Assembly (NCBI GenBank): GCA_016281115.1
Contig: JAEEHZ010000190.1
Coordinates: 1-13,479, forward strand
From: Clostridiaceae bacterium
Lineage (GTDB): Bacteria > Bacillota > Clostridia > Oscillospirales > Acutalibacteraceae
Length of the DNA stretch: 13,479 bases
Direction: 5' to 3'
Positions 4,436 through 12,733 of the stretch are shown piece by piece. Made by a program: the position numbers and the translations under genes. The notes below the pieces were generated by a model. The model did no database searches and had not been told where the DNA came from. It worked only from the letters and a program-made list of their open reading frames with translations. Within the stretch, counting starts at the first letter, position 1; each line of letters opens with the position of its first letter.

Positions 4436-5392
4436 TTACAGGGCGTCATTCTCACCGAGATATTTTTCCACTATAAAACGCGGTCTGCGCTTTGCTTCTA
4501 AATAGATTTTACCAATATATTCGCCGATTACGCCGATCGCCAAAAGCTGCAAGCCGCCTATTGCCCACACTGAGCACAAAAGACTTGCCCAACCGCTCAC
4601 TGTCCAGCCTGCAAAGAATGCAACCAGAGAATATATGATCATAATAAGGCTTATGAAGAATATAATAAATCCGAGCCAAGTTATCATTCTTATCGGCTTG
4701 ATGCTCAGTGAGGTAACGCCCTCCCAGGCAAGCGCAAGCATTTTTTTCAGCGGATATTTGCTTTCGCCTGCAAGGCGTTCGAAACGCTCATATTTTACTA
4801 TATCATATTTAAAGCCGACCATCGGCACCATTCCGCGCAGGAAAATATTTGTTTCTTTATAGAGCGAAAAAGCTTGCAATGCCCTTTTGCTCATAAGACG
4901 GAAATCGGCATGGTTGAATATCACCTTTGCGCCGAGTTTATTAAGTATTTTATAGAATGATTCCGCTGTAAATCTCTTGAAGAACGTATCGGTCTCTCGC
5001 TTTGAGCGCACACCGTAAACAACATCGCAACCATCTTCGTACTTTCGGAGCATTTCATCAAAGGCATTTATATCATCCTGCAGATCGGCATCTATTGATA
5101 TGACAGCGTCAGCCTTATCTTTAAGGGTCATAAGTCCTGCCAAAAGAGCATTTTGATGCCCTCTGTTGCGTGAAAGCTTGATTCCTTCATAAATACTGTT
5201 TTCCTTGTGGAGCGATTCTATAATGCTCCAGGTAGAATCCTTTGATCCGTCATCAATAAACACGATTTTGCTGTCATATGTAATTTTACCGTCTGACATG
5301 AGCTGTTCATATTTTGTTTTCAATTTTTGTGCCGAATCGCGCAAAACTTCTTCTTCATTGTAGCACGGTATGGCTAGATAAAGTTTTGTCAT
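4436..5392 (-). CDS. GT2 family glycosyltransferase, DPM1/GtrB-like with two C-terminal membrane helices
   Basis: This 318-aa protein is a membrane-bound family 2 glycosyltransferase of the polyprenyl-phosphate hexose synthase type (GtrB/CsbB/YfdH-like). Such enzymes move a sugar from UDP-sugar to undecaprenyl phosphate at the cytoplasmic face for later use outside. Seen: LAIPCYNEEEVL (6-17), IDDGSKDST (46-54), IDADLQDD (100-107, the metal-binding DxD), HADFRLMSKRA in the acceptor region, and ERLAGESKYPLKKM. Two hydrophobic spans follow at about 228-255 and 262-290, then a basic tail. An in-frame ATG 15 nt upstream (5407) gives five extra residues (MRLNI). I prefer 5392 because GAGGT lies at proper spacing before it and the family usually begins close to the IPCYNEE strand. 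The tdk stop is 24 nt upstream, so it is the third gene of glyA-tdk-GT. No partner GtrA or modifying transferase is nearby, so the target polymer is unknown. Confidence 0.9.
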   Translation of the reverse strand: MTKLYLAIPCYNEEEVLRDSAQKLKTKYEQLMSDGKITYDSKIVFIDDGSKDSTWSIIESLHKENSIYEGIKLSRNRGHQNALLAGLMTLKDKADAVISIDADLQDDINAFDEMLRKYEDGCDVVYGVRSKRETDTFFKRFTAESFYKILNKLGAKVIFNHADFRLMSKRALQAFSLYKETNIFLRGMVPMVGFKYDIVKYERFERLAGESKYPLKKMLALAWEGVTSLSIKPIRMITWLGFIIFFISLIMIIYSLVAFFAGWTVSGWASLLCSVWAIGGLQLLAIGVIGEYIGKIYLEAKRRPRFIVEKYLGENDAL

Positions 5393-5416
5393 AATATTCA
5401 ACCTCATTTTGATTAT

Positions 5417-5995
5417 TTATTCTTCAATGTTCTTTTTGTAACACCTATGGCACATTGCGACATAGCTGTCGTTGCCGCCGAGCATTATCTGACTGCCCTG
5501 TGTTACAACTCTGCCTGTTTCGTCTATTCTGGCGTTCACTGTGGCTTTTCTGCCGCAATGGCACATTGTTTTTATTTCTTCTATGCAGTCTGCTATTTCC
5601 ATAAGCCGCATACTGCCGGGAAACAGCCTTGTCAAAAAGTCGGTCCTTAAGCCGAAACAAAGCACGGGAATATCTTTATCATCTACAATTTTGCGAAGCA
5701 TTTGTATTTGCTCGGGAGTAAAAAACTGGCACTCGTCCGCTATTACTACGTCAATATTTTTGTTTTCGCATACTTTATCAAGCATTTTGCATATGTCATT
5801 ATCCGGACAAACAATATCGGCTTTTGCCTCAAGTCCTGCGCGTGAGCGGACAACATCGGCGCCGTCACGGGTATCTGTTGAGGGCTTGATAAGCCAAACG
5901 CCCATATTCTTTTCTTCGTAATTGAATTTGGTAATAAGAGCTTGAGCAGTTTTACTGCTGCCCATCGCTCCGTATTTAAAATAAAGCTTAGCCAT
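5417..5995 (-). CDS. tdk: Thymidine kinase (type II)
   Basis: This 192-aa cytoplasmic enzyme phosphorylates thymidine to dTMP with ATP in pyrimidine salvage. The P-loop GAMGSSKT is at 9-16. The DECQFF motif (87-92) carries the catalytic base Glu88 after a hydrophobic strand. R43-D44-G45 fits the usual substrate-side segment. The zinc-binding lasso region has CHCGRKA and, near the end, CHRCY, with GGNDSYVAMC between, as in bacterial TK1-like enzymes. Length is normal. It sits between glyA (23-nt gap) and a glycosyltransferase (24-nt gap) on one strand and is likely co-transcribed from the promoter at 7359-7387. The glyA partner makes methylene-THF used by thymidylate synthase, so the pair links two sources of dTMP. 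Confidence 0.96.
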   Translation of the reverse strand: MAKLYFKYGAMGSSKTAQALITKFNYEEKNMGVWLIKPSTDTRDGADVVRSRAGLEAKADIVCPDNDICKMLDKVCENKNIDVVIADECQFFTPEQIQMLRKIVDDKDIPVLCFGLRTDFLTRLFPGSMRLMEIADCIEEIKTMCHCGRKATVNARIDETGRVVTQGSQIMLGGNDSYVAMCHRCYKKNIEE

Positions 5996-6018
5996 TTTTC
6001 TTCTCCCCGTTTATTAAT

Positions 6019-7299
6019 TTAATATATAGGATGTTTTTCGCATATTTCTTTTACTGACTTTTTAATACCGTCTTTTCTGTTGTCAAAATCTTCAATAGCG
6101 TCGCAGATGATGGAAGCCACTTCCCTACATTCCTGCTCGTTTAAACCTCGTGTTGTTATCGCAGGCGTGCCTATTCTTATTCCGCTTGTTATAAACGGGC
6201 TTCGCGGCTCGCCGGGTATTGTGTTTTTATTTACGGTTATATTAACTTCGTCAAGGCGGGTCTCAAGCTCTTTTCCCGTTAAGTCCGTATCTTTAAGATT
6301 TAAAAGCATAAGGTGATTATCCGTTCCGCCTGAAACGAGCTTTACTCCCCTATTTAAAAATTCATCAGCCATTGCAGAGGCGTTATTTATGATACGCTTT
6401 GCATAATCTTTAAATTCGGGCTTAAGCGCTTCACCGAAGCACACAGCCTTAGATGCGATTATGTGCATAAGCGGACCGCCCTGTGTACCCGGAAATATAG
6501 CTTTGTCGATCTGCTGCGCATACTTTTCTTTGCAAAGTATCATTCCGCCGCGGGGACCTCTTAACGTCTTGTGTGTTGTTGTTGTAACAAAGTCCGCATA
6601 AGGTACAGGCGAAGGATGCACACCGGCCGCAATAAGGCCTGCAATGTGCGCCATGTCGACCATAAGGTAAGCGCCGCAGGCATCGGCTATCTCTCTGAAT
6701 CTCTTAAAGTCAATTATCCTGGGATATGCGCTTGCACCGCATACGATCATTTTAGGTTTTGATTCTACCGCAGTTTGATACAGCTTATCGTAATTTATCA
6801 AATGTGTTTCGGGGTCAACGCCGTAGCTTATAAAATTATAGTATTTGCCCGATAGATTTACGGGCGAGCCGTGTGTAAGATGTCCTCCCTCGGACAGATT
6901 CATACCAAGCACCGTGTCTCCCGGTTTCAGCATTGCAAAATACACGGCTGTGTTCGCCTGCGCCCCTGAGTGCGGCTGAACATTTGCGTGCTCCGCGCCG
7001 AAAAGCTTGCAGGCACGGGCTATCGCCAGTTTTTCTACTTCATCAACAAACATACACCCTCCGTAGTATCTTTTATCGGGATACCCTTCGGCATATTTAT
7101 TTGTTAGCACACTGCCCATTGCCGCCAAAACGGCAGGTGAAACTATATTCTCGGATGCTATAAGCTCCAGGTTGTTTTGCTGGCGTTCCTTTTCTCTTTT
7201 TATCATTGCCGATAAATCGGGATCGTACTGATTTAAAAAATTAATATAATCTAAAGTGTTTTCGTACATATTAAGTCTGCGAAATAGTTTGCACCGCAA
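6019..7299 (-). CDS. glyA: Serine hydroxymethyltransferase
   Basis: This PLP enzyme interconverts serine and glycine with tetrahydrofolate/5,10-methylene-THF, the main one-carbon source. Fold-type I signatures are complete: NLELIASENIVS, NKYAEGYPDKRYYGG, ANVQPHSGAQAN, VDMAHIAG (PLP Asp) and TTTTHKTLRGPRGG with the Schiff-base Lys, then FPGTQGGP and the C-terminal SGIRIGTPA. Start is ambiguous. TTG at 7299 has a good Shine-Dalgarno (AAAGGAGAGG, 8-11 nt upstream) and yields ten extra residues (MRCKLFRRLN). ATG at 7269 gives 416 residues, the usual family length and N-terminus, but has no ribosome site at proper distance. I list the TTG because local translation signals favour it. It is the first gene of glyA-tdk-GT, downstream of serC-serA on the same strand but with its own promoter. 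Confidence 0.97.
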   Translation of the reverse strand: MRCKLFRRLNMYENTLDYINFLNQYDPDLSAMIKREKERQQNNLELIASENIVSPAVLAAMGSVLTNKYAEGYPDKRYYGGCMFVDEVEKLAIARACKLFGAEHANVQPHSGAQANTAVYFAMLKPGDTVLGMNLSEGGHLTHGSPVNLSGKYYNFISYGVDPETHLINYDKLYQTAVESKPKMIVCGASAYPRIIDFKRFREIADACGAYLMVDMAHIAGLIAAGVHPSPVPYADFVTTTTHKTLRGPRGGMILCKEKYAQQIDKAIFPGTQGGPLMHIIASKAVCFGEALKPEFKDYAKRIINNASAMADEFLNRGVKLVSGGTDNHLMLLNLKDTDLTGKELETRLDEVNITVNKNTIPGEPRSPFITSGIRIGTPAITTRGLNEQECREVASIICDAIEDFDNRKDGIKKSVKEICEKHPIY

Positions 7300-7358
7300 A
7301 TATCTCGCCTCTCCTTTCAGGCAGATTTAAGCATACACTGCTCCTGCTACCATAGTGA

Positions 7359-7387
7359 ATTATATTACATACCCGCAAAAATTGCAA
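7359..7387 (-). promoter_or_regulatory. Sigma-A promoter for the glyA-tdk-glycosyltransferase operon
   Basis: Minus strand: TTGCAA (7387-7382), exact 17-nt spacer, consensus TATAAT (7364-7359). Transcription should start near 7352, about 50 nt before the TTG start of glyA. No riboswitch-like fold is seen in that short leader. Confidence 0.85.
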
Positions 7388-7420
7388 GCAAATTGACTAT
7401 AATACATCTAATATTTCCAA

Positions 7421-7474
7421 AACAGCACAAACTTAAACGCCGTACTCTGCAAATTCGCAAAGCACGGCGCTGTT
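7421..7474 (-). terminator. Hairpin ending the serC-serA transcript
   Basis: On the minus strand CGCCGT plus GCTTTGC pairs with GCAGAGT plus ACGGCG (7469-7438; 13 bp including two G-T pairs, loop GAATTT). Outer AACAGC/GCTGTT arms can extend it with a bulge. The tail is only TTTAAGTTTG, a weak U-run, so termination may be partial. It lies 12 nt past the serA stop. Confidence 0.65.
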
Positions 7475-7485
7475 ATTAATAAAAA

Positions 7486-8610
7486 TTAAAGTGATCTTAC
7501 CTTAAGCACGCCCGGCATAACTTTTATTGCTTCGGGGTCTGCATTCTCGGCATCGTCGATTATTGTGTAAGCGTAATCACCGCGTGTTTTGGTTACAGCC
7601 TTGCCCATTTGTGCAAGCTTTGAAATGAGTTCATCGCAAGCCTTATGAACAACGCATACGCGTCTGCCGCTTCTCTCAACCGAAATATTAGGCAAATTTA
7701 CACTGTTTACTATATTGCCGTTTTCAAGGTACTCCATAACCTGTTTTGCGGCCATATAAGCGCAGTTCTCTTCAGATTCGGGAGTAGAAGCTCCAAGATG
7801 AGGCAACGCGGTAACGCCTTCGGCTCCTATAATGTCATCGGTGGCAAAGTCTGTTACATAAGCAGCCATTTTGCCGCTTTCAAGCGCCTCTAAGATATCT
7901 CCCGACGCAACAAGACCGTCACGTGAGAAGTTAAGTATACGAACGCCGTCTTTCATCTTTGCGAGGGACTCTTTGCTTATCATACCTTTTGTTCCGTCGT
8001 TAAGAGGAACGTGAAGCGTAATATAATCGGAAACAGCGTATATATCGTCAAGATTTTCGGTGAATTTCATTGTAGGCGACATTTTGCTCTTGCCCTGTTC
8101 AGACAAATAGGGATCATATCCTATAATGCTCATACCAAGTGCCTCTGCGGCGTGGGCAACGAGCATGCCTATTGCGCCCATACCTACTATACCCAAAGTT
8201 TTGCCCTTGATCTCGGGACCTGCAAATGAGCTTTTACCTTTTTCTACGAGCTTGCCTACTTCGCTGCCGCTGCCCTTAAGAGTTTCAGCCCATTTTGCGC
8301 CTTTAACTACCTTACGGGAGCTTATCAGCAAACCGCATATAACAAGTTCTTTTACGGCGTTTGCATTTGCGCCGGGTGTATTGAACACACATATTCCCTT
8401 TTCACTGCACTTGTCAAGGGGAATATTGTTAACGCCTGCGCCTGCTCTCGCGATTGCCAAAAGGCTCTCGGGCAATTCCGTATCGTGCATTGAAGCACTG
8501 CGGACAAGCACTGCTTCGGGGTTTTTCATGTCCTCTGAATAAGTATAATTATCGGTAAAGCAATTTAAACCTACTTTGCTTATTTTGTTAAGCAATAATA
8601 CATTGTACAT
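7486..8610 (-). CDS. serA: D-3-phosphoglycerate dehydrogenase
   Basis: This 374-aa cytoplasmic enzyme oxidises 3-phosphoglycerate to 3-phosphohydroxypyruvate with NAD+, the first step of serine synthesis. A split substrate domain encloses an NAD Rossmann domain with GIVGMGAIG (140-148) and the following acidic YDPY. Catalytic positions are Arg230 in NFSRDGLV and His271 in PHLGASTPESE. Where many relatives have a Glu in DVFxxEP, this protein reads TDFATDD, so an Asp may stand in. Residues about 316-374 look like a short ACT domain (RRVCVVHKACDELISKL onward), the usual serine-sensing element, but without the intervening ASB domain of long forms. A GTG three codons upstream (8619) overlaps the ribosome site GGAG; ATG 8610 has that site 8 nt before it and is preferred. 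It follows serC by 33 nt. Confidence 0.95.
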   Translation of the reverse strand: MYNVLLLNKISKVGLNCFTDNYTYSEDMKNPEAVLVRSASMHDTELPESLLAIARAGAGVNNIPLDKCSEKGICVFNTPGANANAVKELVICGLLISSRKVVKGAKWAETLKGSGSEVGKLVEKGKSSFAGPEIKGKTLGIVGMGAIGMLVAHAAEALGMSIIGYDPYLSEQGKSKMSPTMKFTENLDDIYAVSDYITLHVPLNDGTKGMISKESLAKMKDGVRILNFSRDGLVASGDILEALESGKMAAYVTDFATDDIIGAEGVTALPHLGASTPESEENCAYMAAKQVMEYLENGNIVNSVNLPNISVERSGRRVCVVHKACDELISKLAQMGKAVTKTRGDYAYTIIDDAENADPEAIKVMPGVLKVRSL

Positions 8611-8643
8611 TTCTATCACTCCGTTTTCCTGTCAGAATAAAAA

Positions 8644-9729
8644 TCAGGAATTTTCTTTTTCAAATTTCTTCATAAACTCAACAAGCTTTTCTACGCCTTC
8701 AATAGGCATAGCGTTGTAGATGGAAGCTCTCATACCGCCAACGCTTCTGTGGCCCTTGAGGTTGATAAAACCAAGCTCTTCTGCTTCTTTGAGGAATTTT
8801 GCGTTAAGCTCGTCGCTGTCGGTAACAAAAGGAACATTCATAAGAGAACGGTCTTCTTTTACAACAGTGCCTCTGAACATTTTTGAGCTGTCAAGGAAAT
8901 CGTAAAGGATAGAAGCCTTTTTGATGTTTCTTTCCTTCATTTTTTCAAGACCGCCGATATCGTTTTTGATCCACTCCAGAACAAGCTTAGCCATATAAAT
9001 AGTGTAGCAAGGGGGAGTATTAAACATAGAGCCTGCGTCTGCGTGGGTCTGATAGTTAAACATTGTGGGAGTAAAGTCCATAGCGTTGCCTATGAGATCT
9101 TCTCTGACTATTACGATCGTAAGTCCTGCGGGAGCAAGATTTTTCTGTGCTCCTGCAAAAAGCAGACCGAATTTTGAAACATCTATCGGCTCACTGCATA
9201 TGCAGGAAGAAATATCGGCAACAAGCGGAACATCGCCTGTGTCGGGCAACTCGTGATAGCAGGTGCCGTAGATCGTATTGTTCATACAGATGTGAAAATA
9301 ATCTGCGTCTTTACTGAATGTTGAGGGATCAAGCTTTGGTATGTAGTTATATGTTTTATCCTTGGAAGAAGCAACGATATGAGCTTCGCCGTATTTAGAA
9401 GCCTCTTTTTGAGCTTTGTCCGCCCACTGACCGGTAATTACGAAATCGGCCTTTTTATTTTTGTTCATAAGGTTAAGCGGAACCATAGCGAACTGTGACC
9501 ATGCGCCGCCTTGTAAAAACAGGACTTTGTAATTATCCGGTATATTCATAACCTCACGAAGAAGGCTTTCAGCCTCTTTGATAATACCGTCATAAACCTT
9601 TGAGCGGTGAGACATTTCCATTACAGACTGACCGCTGCCCTTGTAATCGAGCATTTCGTCTGCTGCGATTTTTAATACTTTTTCGGGAAGCACGGAAGGA
9701 CCTGCCGAAAAATTATAAACTCTTGCCAT
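8644..9729 (-). CDS. serC: Phosphoserine aminotransferase
   Basis: This 361-aa PLP enzyme makes O-phosphoserine from 3-phosphohydroxypyruvate and glutamate, the second step of serine synthesis. Signatures: YNFSAGPSVLP at the N-terminus, EMSHRSK (38-44), FLQGGAWSQFAMVPLNL (71-87), the PLP-binding Asp172 in LVADISS, and the Schiff-base Lys196 in FAGAQKNLAPAG. The C-terminal GHRSVGGMRASIYNAMP segment binds the substrate carboxylate. Length is standard. The start ATG has AGAGGAAG about eight bases upstream. It is the first gene of serC-serA. The third enzyme of the pathway, a phosphoserine phosphatase (SerB), is not in the window and must be elsewhere. Confidence 0.97.
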   Translation of the reverse strand: MARVYNFSAGPSVLPEKVLKIAADEMLDYKGSGQSVMEMSHRSKVYDGIIKEAESLLREVMNIPDNYKVLFLQGGAWSQFAMVPLNLMNKNKKADFVITGQWADKAQKEASKYGEAHIVASSKDKTYNYIPKLDPSTFSKDADYFHICMNNTIYGTCYHELPDTGDVPLVADISSCICSEPIDVSKFGLLFAGAQKNLAPAGLTIVIVREDLIGNAMDFTPTMFNYQTHADAGSMFNTPPCYTIYMAKLVLEWIKNDIGGLEKMKERNIKKASILYDFLDSSKMFRGTVVKEDRSLMNVPFVTDSDELNAKFLKEAEELGFINLKGHRSVGGMRASIYNAMPIEGVEKLVEFMKKFEKENS

Positions 9730-9788
9730 TTTAAAGACTTCCTCTCAAATTATAATTTTGGTGGATAATTATACCGCACCGTATAGTG

Positions 9789-9817
9789 ATGATACCATTT
9801 TAAGGGATCAAAGTCAA
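9789..9817 (-). promoter_or_regulatory. Sigma-A promoter for serC-serA
   Basis: Minus strand: TTGACT (9817-9812), 17-nt spacer, TATCAT (9794-9789). The transcript would begin near 9782 with a leader of about 50 nt. No T-box or other known leader RNA can be seen in that leader. Confidence 0.82.
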
Positions 9818-9887
9818 TTGATATTTTTATATTTTGTCTGAATTATTTATAATTTGTATTACAGCTGTAAGTATAAATATATAAAAG

Positions 9888-9916
9888 TTGAAAAGAAGAA
9901 AACTATATGTTAATAT
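9888..9916 (+). promoter_or_regulatory. Candidate promoter for the MBOAT-DHHW operon
   Basis: TTGAAA (9888-9893), 17-nt spacer, TAATAT (9911-9916) with TG at 9908-9909 forming an extended -10. The region is very A/T-rich, so chance matches are likely. It is back to back with the serC promoter, about 70 nt apart. Confidence 0.45.
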
Positions 9917-9953
9917 ATTGTAAAATATAATTTGTTATATGGCAGAGGTTACT

Positions 9954-11363
9954 ATGTTATTTGCAAGTACAGTATTTTTATATGTTTTTTTGCCCGTTAC
10001 TCTTATTCTGTATTATACCGTATGTAAAAAATCGAGACGCGCTCAGAATATTCTGCTTTTATTAAGTTCGCTGCTTTTTTATGCATGGGGCGAACCGGTT
10101 TTTGTTCTGATAATGATAGCGTCTATTGTTGTTAACTATTTTTTGGGGCTGTTAATAGAAAAAAACAGAGCTAACAAAGGCATTTCCCGTTTAATAATAG
10201 CGACAACTGTTATTTTTAATCTCTCGTTTTTATTTGTATTTAAGTATTTGGGATTTACGATGAGATTATTTAATAACATATTTACCGCAAAACTCAATGT
10301 CCCCGATATTGCTCTGCCTATAGGCATATCGTTCTTTACATTTCAAGCTATGTCGTATGTTTTTGATGTATACCGCAAAAAAGGGAAAGTTCAAAAAAAT
10401 ATACTTAACGTAGCATTATATATTTCCTTCTTCCCCCAGCTTATAGCGGGACCGATTGTAAGATATCAAACGATCGCGGAACAGATCAATAACCGTAGAG
10501 AAACAATGGACGACATCACAAAAGGTGTGTGCAGATTTATTATAGGGTTGGGGAAAAAAGTACTTATTGCAAACAATATGGCAGTAATTGCAGACGCTGC
10601 GTTTGAAAATCAACCTCAAAGCACTGCGTTTGCTTGGCTTGGAGCGCTGGGATATACTTTGCAGATATATTATGATTTCTGCGGATACAGCGATATGGCA
10701 ATAGGCTTGGGAAAGATGTTTGGATTTCACTTTAACGAAAACTTCAATTATCCGTACATATCAAAATCCGTTTCTGAGTTTTGGAGAAGATGGCACATAT
10801 CTCTCGGCACCTGGTTCAGAGATTATGTATACTTTCCCTTGGGCGGCAGCCGCGTAAAATCAAAATCGCGCCTCGTTTTCAATTTGTTCGTTGTATGGAC
10901 TTTGACCGGAATATGGCACGGAGCAAATCTTACGTTTCTGTTATGGGGATTGGGATACTTTGTTTTGCTTACGATAGAAAAATTAACAGGATTAGGAAAA
11001 AGGATAGAAAAAACCAATTTTATAAGCCGCATTTATACTTTATTCTTTGTTATAATTGGGTGGGTGGTTTTCCGTTCCGACAGCATTTCCGATGCTTTTA
11101 ATTATATAGGCACTATGTTCGGATTAAACGGTTGCGCTCTCTTCGCTCCCGAAGTATGGTATGTTTTACAACCAAAGCTTCTGTTTTTATTGTTTGGTGT
11201 GCTGTTTTCTATGCCTTTAGCTCCTTACATATCCCAAAAACTTAAAACAGAGAAAAAGCCATACGGTTTTATTTACTCTTTGCTTATTATAACGATATTT
11301 ATTTTGTCTGTGGCTTTCATCGTAAAAGGCACATATAACCCGTTTATTTACTTTAATTTTTAA
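9954..11363 (+). CDS. MBOAT family O-acyltransferase (AlgI-like)
   Basis: This 469-aa multi-pass membrane protein is of the AlgI/DltB/PatA group, which takes an acyl group (usually acetyl) from a cytoplasmic donor and passes it across the membrane for esterification of an extracellular polymer. Seen: N-terminal MLFASTVFLYVFLPVTLILYY, a LPIGISFFTFQAMSYVFDVYR segment, FPQLIAGPIVRY, and YYDFCGYSDMAIGLGKMFG. SEFWRRWHISLGTWFRDYVYFPLGG places His281, and GIWHGANL holds the catalytic His322. About ten hydrophobic spans are visible. An upstream in-frame ATG (9939) would add five residues, but its own codons contain the ribosome site GAGG that serves ATG 9954, which also matches the family N-terminus. 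It is followed after 19 nt by a DHHW protein, its usual partner. The acceptor polymer cannot be inferred: no polysaccharide cluster is nearby. Confidence 0.94.
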   Translation: MLFASTVFLYVFLPVTLILYYTVCKKSRRAQNILLLLSSLLFYAWGEPVFVLIMIASIVVNYFLGLLIEKNRANKGISRLIIATTVIFNLSFLFVFKYLGFTMRLFNNIFTAKLNVPDIALPIGISFFTFQAMSYVFDVYRKKGKVQKNILNVALYISFFPQLIAGPIVRYQTIAEQINNRRETMDDITKGVCRFIIGLGKKVLIANNMAVIADAAFENQPQSTAFAWLGALGYTLQIYYDFCGYSDMAIGLGKMFGFHFNENFNYPYISKSVSEFWRRWHISLGTWFRDYVYFPLGGSRVKSKSRLVFNLFVVWTLTGIWHGANLTFLLWGLGYFVLLTIEKLTGLGKRIEKTNFISRIYTLFFVIIGWVVFRSDSISDAFNYIGTMFGLNGCALFAPEVWYVLQPKLLFLLFGVLFSMPLAPYISQKLKTEKKPYGFIYSLLIITIFILSVAFIVKGTYNPFIYFNF

Positions 11364-11382
11364 ATTGCAGGAGATGAAATAA

Positions 11383-12603
11383 ATGAAGTTAAAAATTGAT
11401 AGATACAAAGCCGTTTGCATTGTTGCATCAATAGTTATATTAAGCGGCATAACGGGTTATGCACACAACAGCACATTTCTGAAACCTGTTTTTAGTGAAA
11501 TAGAAAGCTGTTTTCACGGTGATGCCCCGTTGGGTGAGAGATTAAATAAAACCATTAGCGGCATCGACAAAATCTTAAATGACGAAATAGGTTTTAAGAA
11601 TTATTATATAGATGTCTATTCTATCACACAAAAGGTGTGCGGCGCCAAAGAATTTGAAGGTGACAATGTTATCTTACTGAACAACGGTTACTTGGCATAT
11701 AAAAGAAATCCTGTCGCAGACGAGACAATAGAAGGCAACATTGAAGAATTAAATGTTCTGTATAAATATTGCAAGGATAAGAATATATTCTTTAAGTATT
11801 ATATAACACCTGACAAATTAAGCAAATACGACTGTCAGTTGCCAAACGGCATAAAAGATTATATCAATCCGGCAGTAGATATGTTCAGTTCTATGCTTGG
11901 CACTGAAGATATTCCGTATAAAGATATGAGAGAAAGTCTGCATAAGGAATTTGGCAATGACTATTCCGCATTTTTTGTAACAGATCATCACTGGAAACCA
12001 AAAACAGGATTTTGGGCATTTCAGAATATATACAAAGAGCTTTCAAAAGAATTAAATATCAAATTCAATGAGACTATAACAGATCTGAGCAATTACACAA
12101 TAGATACAAAAAAGCAGGTGTTATTGGGCTCACAGGGCAAAAACGCCGGCAGATTTGTTGCCGGATTAGACGATATAGATATAATTACGCCCGATTTTAG
12201 CACATCTTTTTCCGTTTCACAGCCTTTTAAAAACTACACGGCAAGCGGAAGCTACAAAGATGTGTTAATGAGAATGGATTTTGCCGAAAGTACCGATATG
12301 TATAATTCTTCTCAGTACGCCGCCTATTTGGGCGGAGATTTCACTTATGAAATAATTAAGAATAATAGGCCCTCAAATAACAAAAAGATAATGGTAATTA
12401 AAGACAGTTATGCAAATTGTGTAGTACCCTTTTTAAGCATGGGATTTGATGAGATCCATGCATTTGATTTAAGAGATATGACCGGATATAAAATAGATTC
12501 TGTATATAAATATATAGACAGTATAAAACCCGATGCTCTGATATTCATATACTCTCCTTTAAGAATTTGCTCGGATGAATCTTTTACGTTTGAAAATGAC
12601 TGA
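11383..12603 (+). CDS. DHHW-motif extracytoplasmic protein, SGNH-like acyltransferase partner of MBOAT
   Basis: This 406-aa protein has a single N-terminal membrane anchor (about residues 10-27) and an extracytoplasmic domain. It carries TDHHW at 200-204, the motif that gives the DHHW family its name (related to AlgX/AlgJ SGNH-like O-acetyltransferases), and IKDSYANCVVPFL with Ser342, which fits the SGNH nucleophile block. Asp201/His202 and Ser342 could make the catalytic set by analogy with AlgJ/AlgX. In known systems the MBOAT protein delivers acetyl and this partner transfers it to the polymer. The ribosome site GGAG precedes ATG 11383 and the 19-nt gap to the MBOAT gene indicates one operon. 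No carbohydrate-binding module is visible, so the acceptor is unknown. Confidence 0.88.
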   Translation: MKLKIDRYKAVCIVASIVILSGITGYAHNSTFLKPVFSEIESCFHGDAPLGERLNKTISGIDKILNDEIGFKNYYIDVYSITQKVCGAKEFEGDNVILLNNGYLAYKRNPVADETIEGNIEELNVLYKYCKDKNIFFKYYITPDKLSKYDCQLPNGIKDYINPAVDMFSSMLGTEDIPYKDMRESLHKEFGNDYSAFFVTDHHWKPKTGFWAFQNIYKELSKELNIKFNETITDLSNYTIDTKKQVLLGSQGKNAGRFVAGLDDIDIITPDFSTSFSVSQPFKNYTASGSYKDVLMRMDFAESTDMYNSSQYAAYLGGDFTYEIIKNNRPSNNKKIMVIKDSYANCVVPFLSMGFDEIHAFDLRDMTGYKIDSVYKYIDSIKPDALIFIYSPLRICSDESFTFEND

Positions 12604-12662
12604 TGTTATAAATTATACAGATATTTAAAAGCGTAACAAAAGCTTACAAACAAATCATATAT

Positions 12663-12706
12663 AAAGCGCTCTAAAAAGTCAAAACCGGCAATTTAGAGCG
12701 CTTTTT
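12663..12706 (+). terminator. Bidirectional terminator between convergent genes
   Basis: AAAGCGCTCTAAA (12663-12675) pairs perfectly over 13 bp with TTTAGAGCGCTTT (12692-12704), loop of 16 nt, followed by TT and A/T-rich bases. The mirrored A-run supplies a U-run on the minus strand as well. It closes the MBOAT-DHHW operon and the minus-strand pair to its right. Gene-free stretch 12604-12733 shows nothing else. Confidence 0.88.
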
Positions 12707-12733
12707 ATAATTAAGAGTTATATGATTATTTAA

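Noticed and set aside
7320..7352. Eight-codon leader peptide (MVAGAVYA) before glyA as an attenuator
   Set aside because: No ribosome site, no run of Gly/Ser codons beyond chance, and no terminator/anti-terminator pair between it and glyA.
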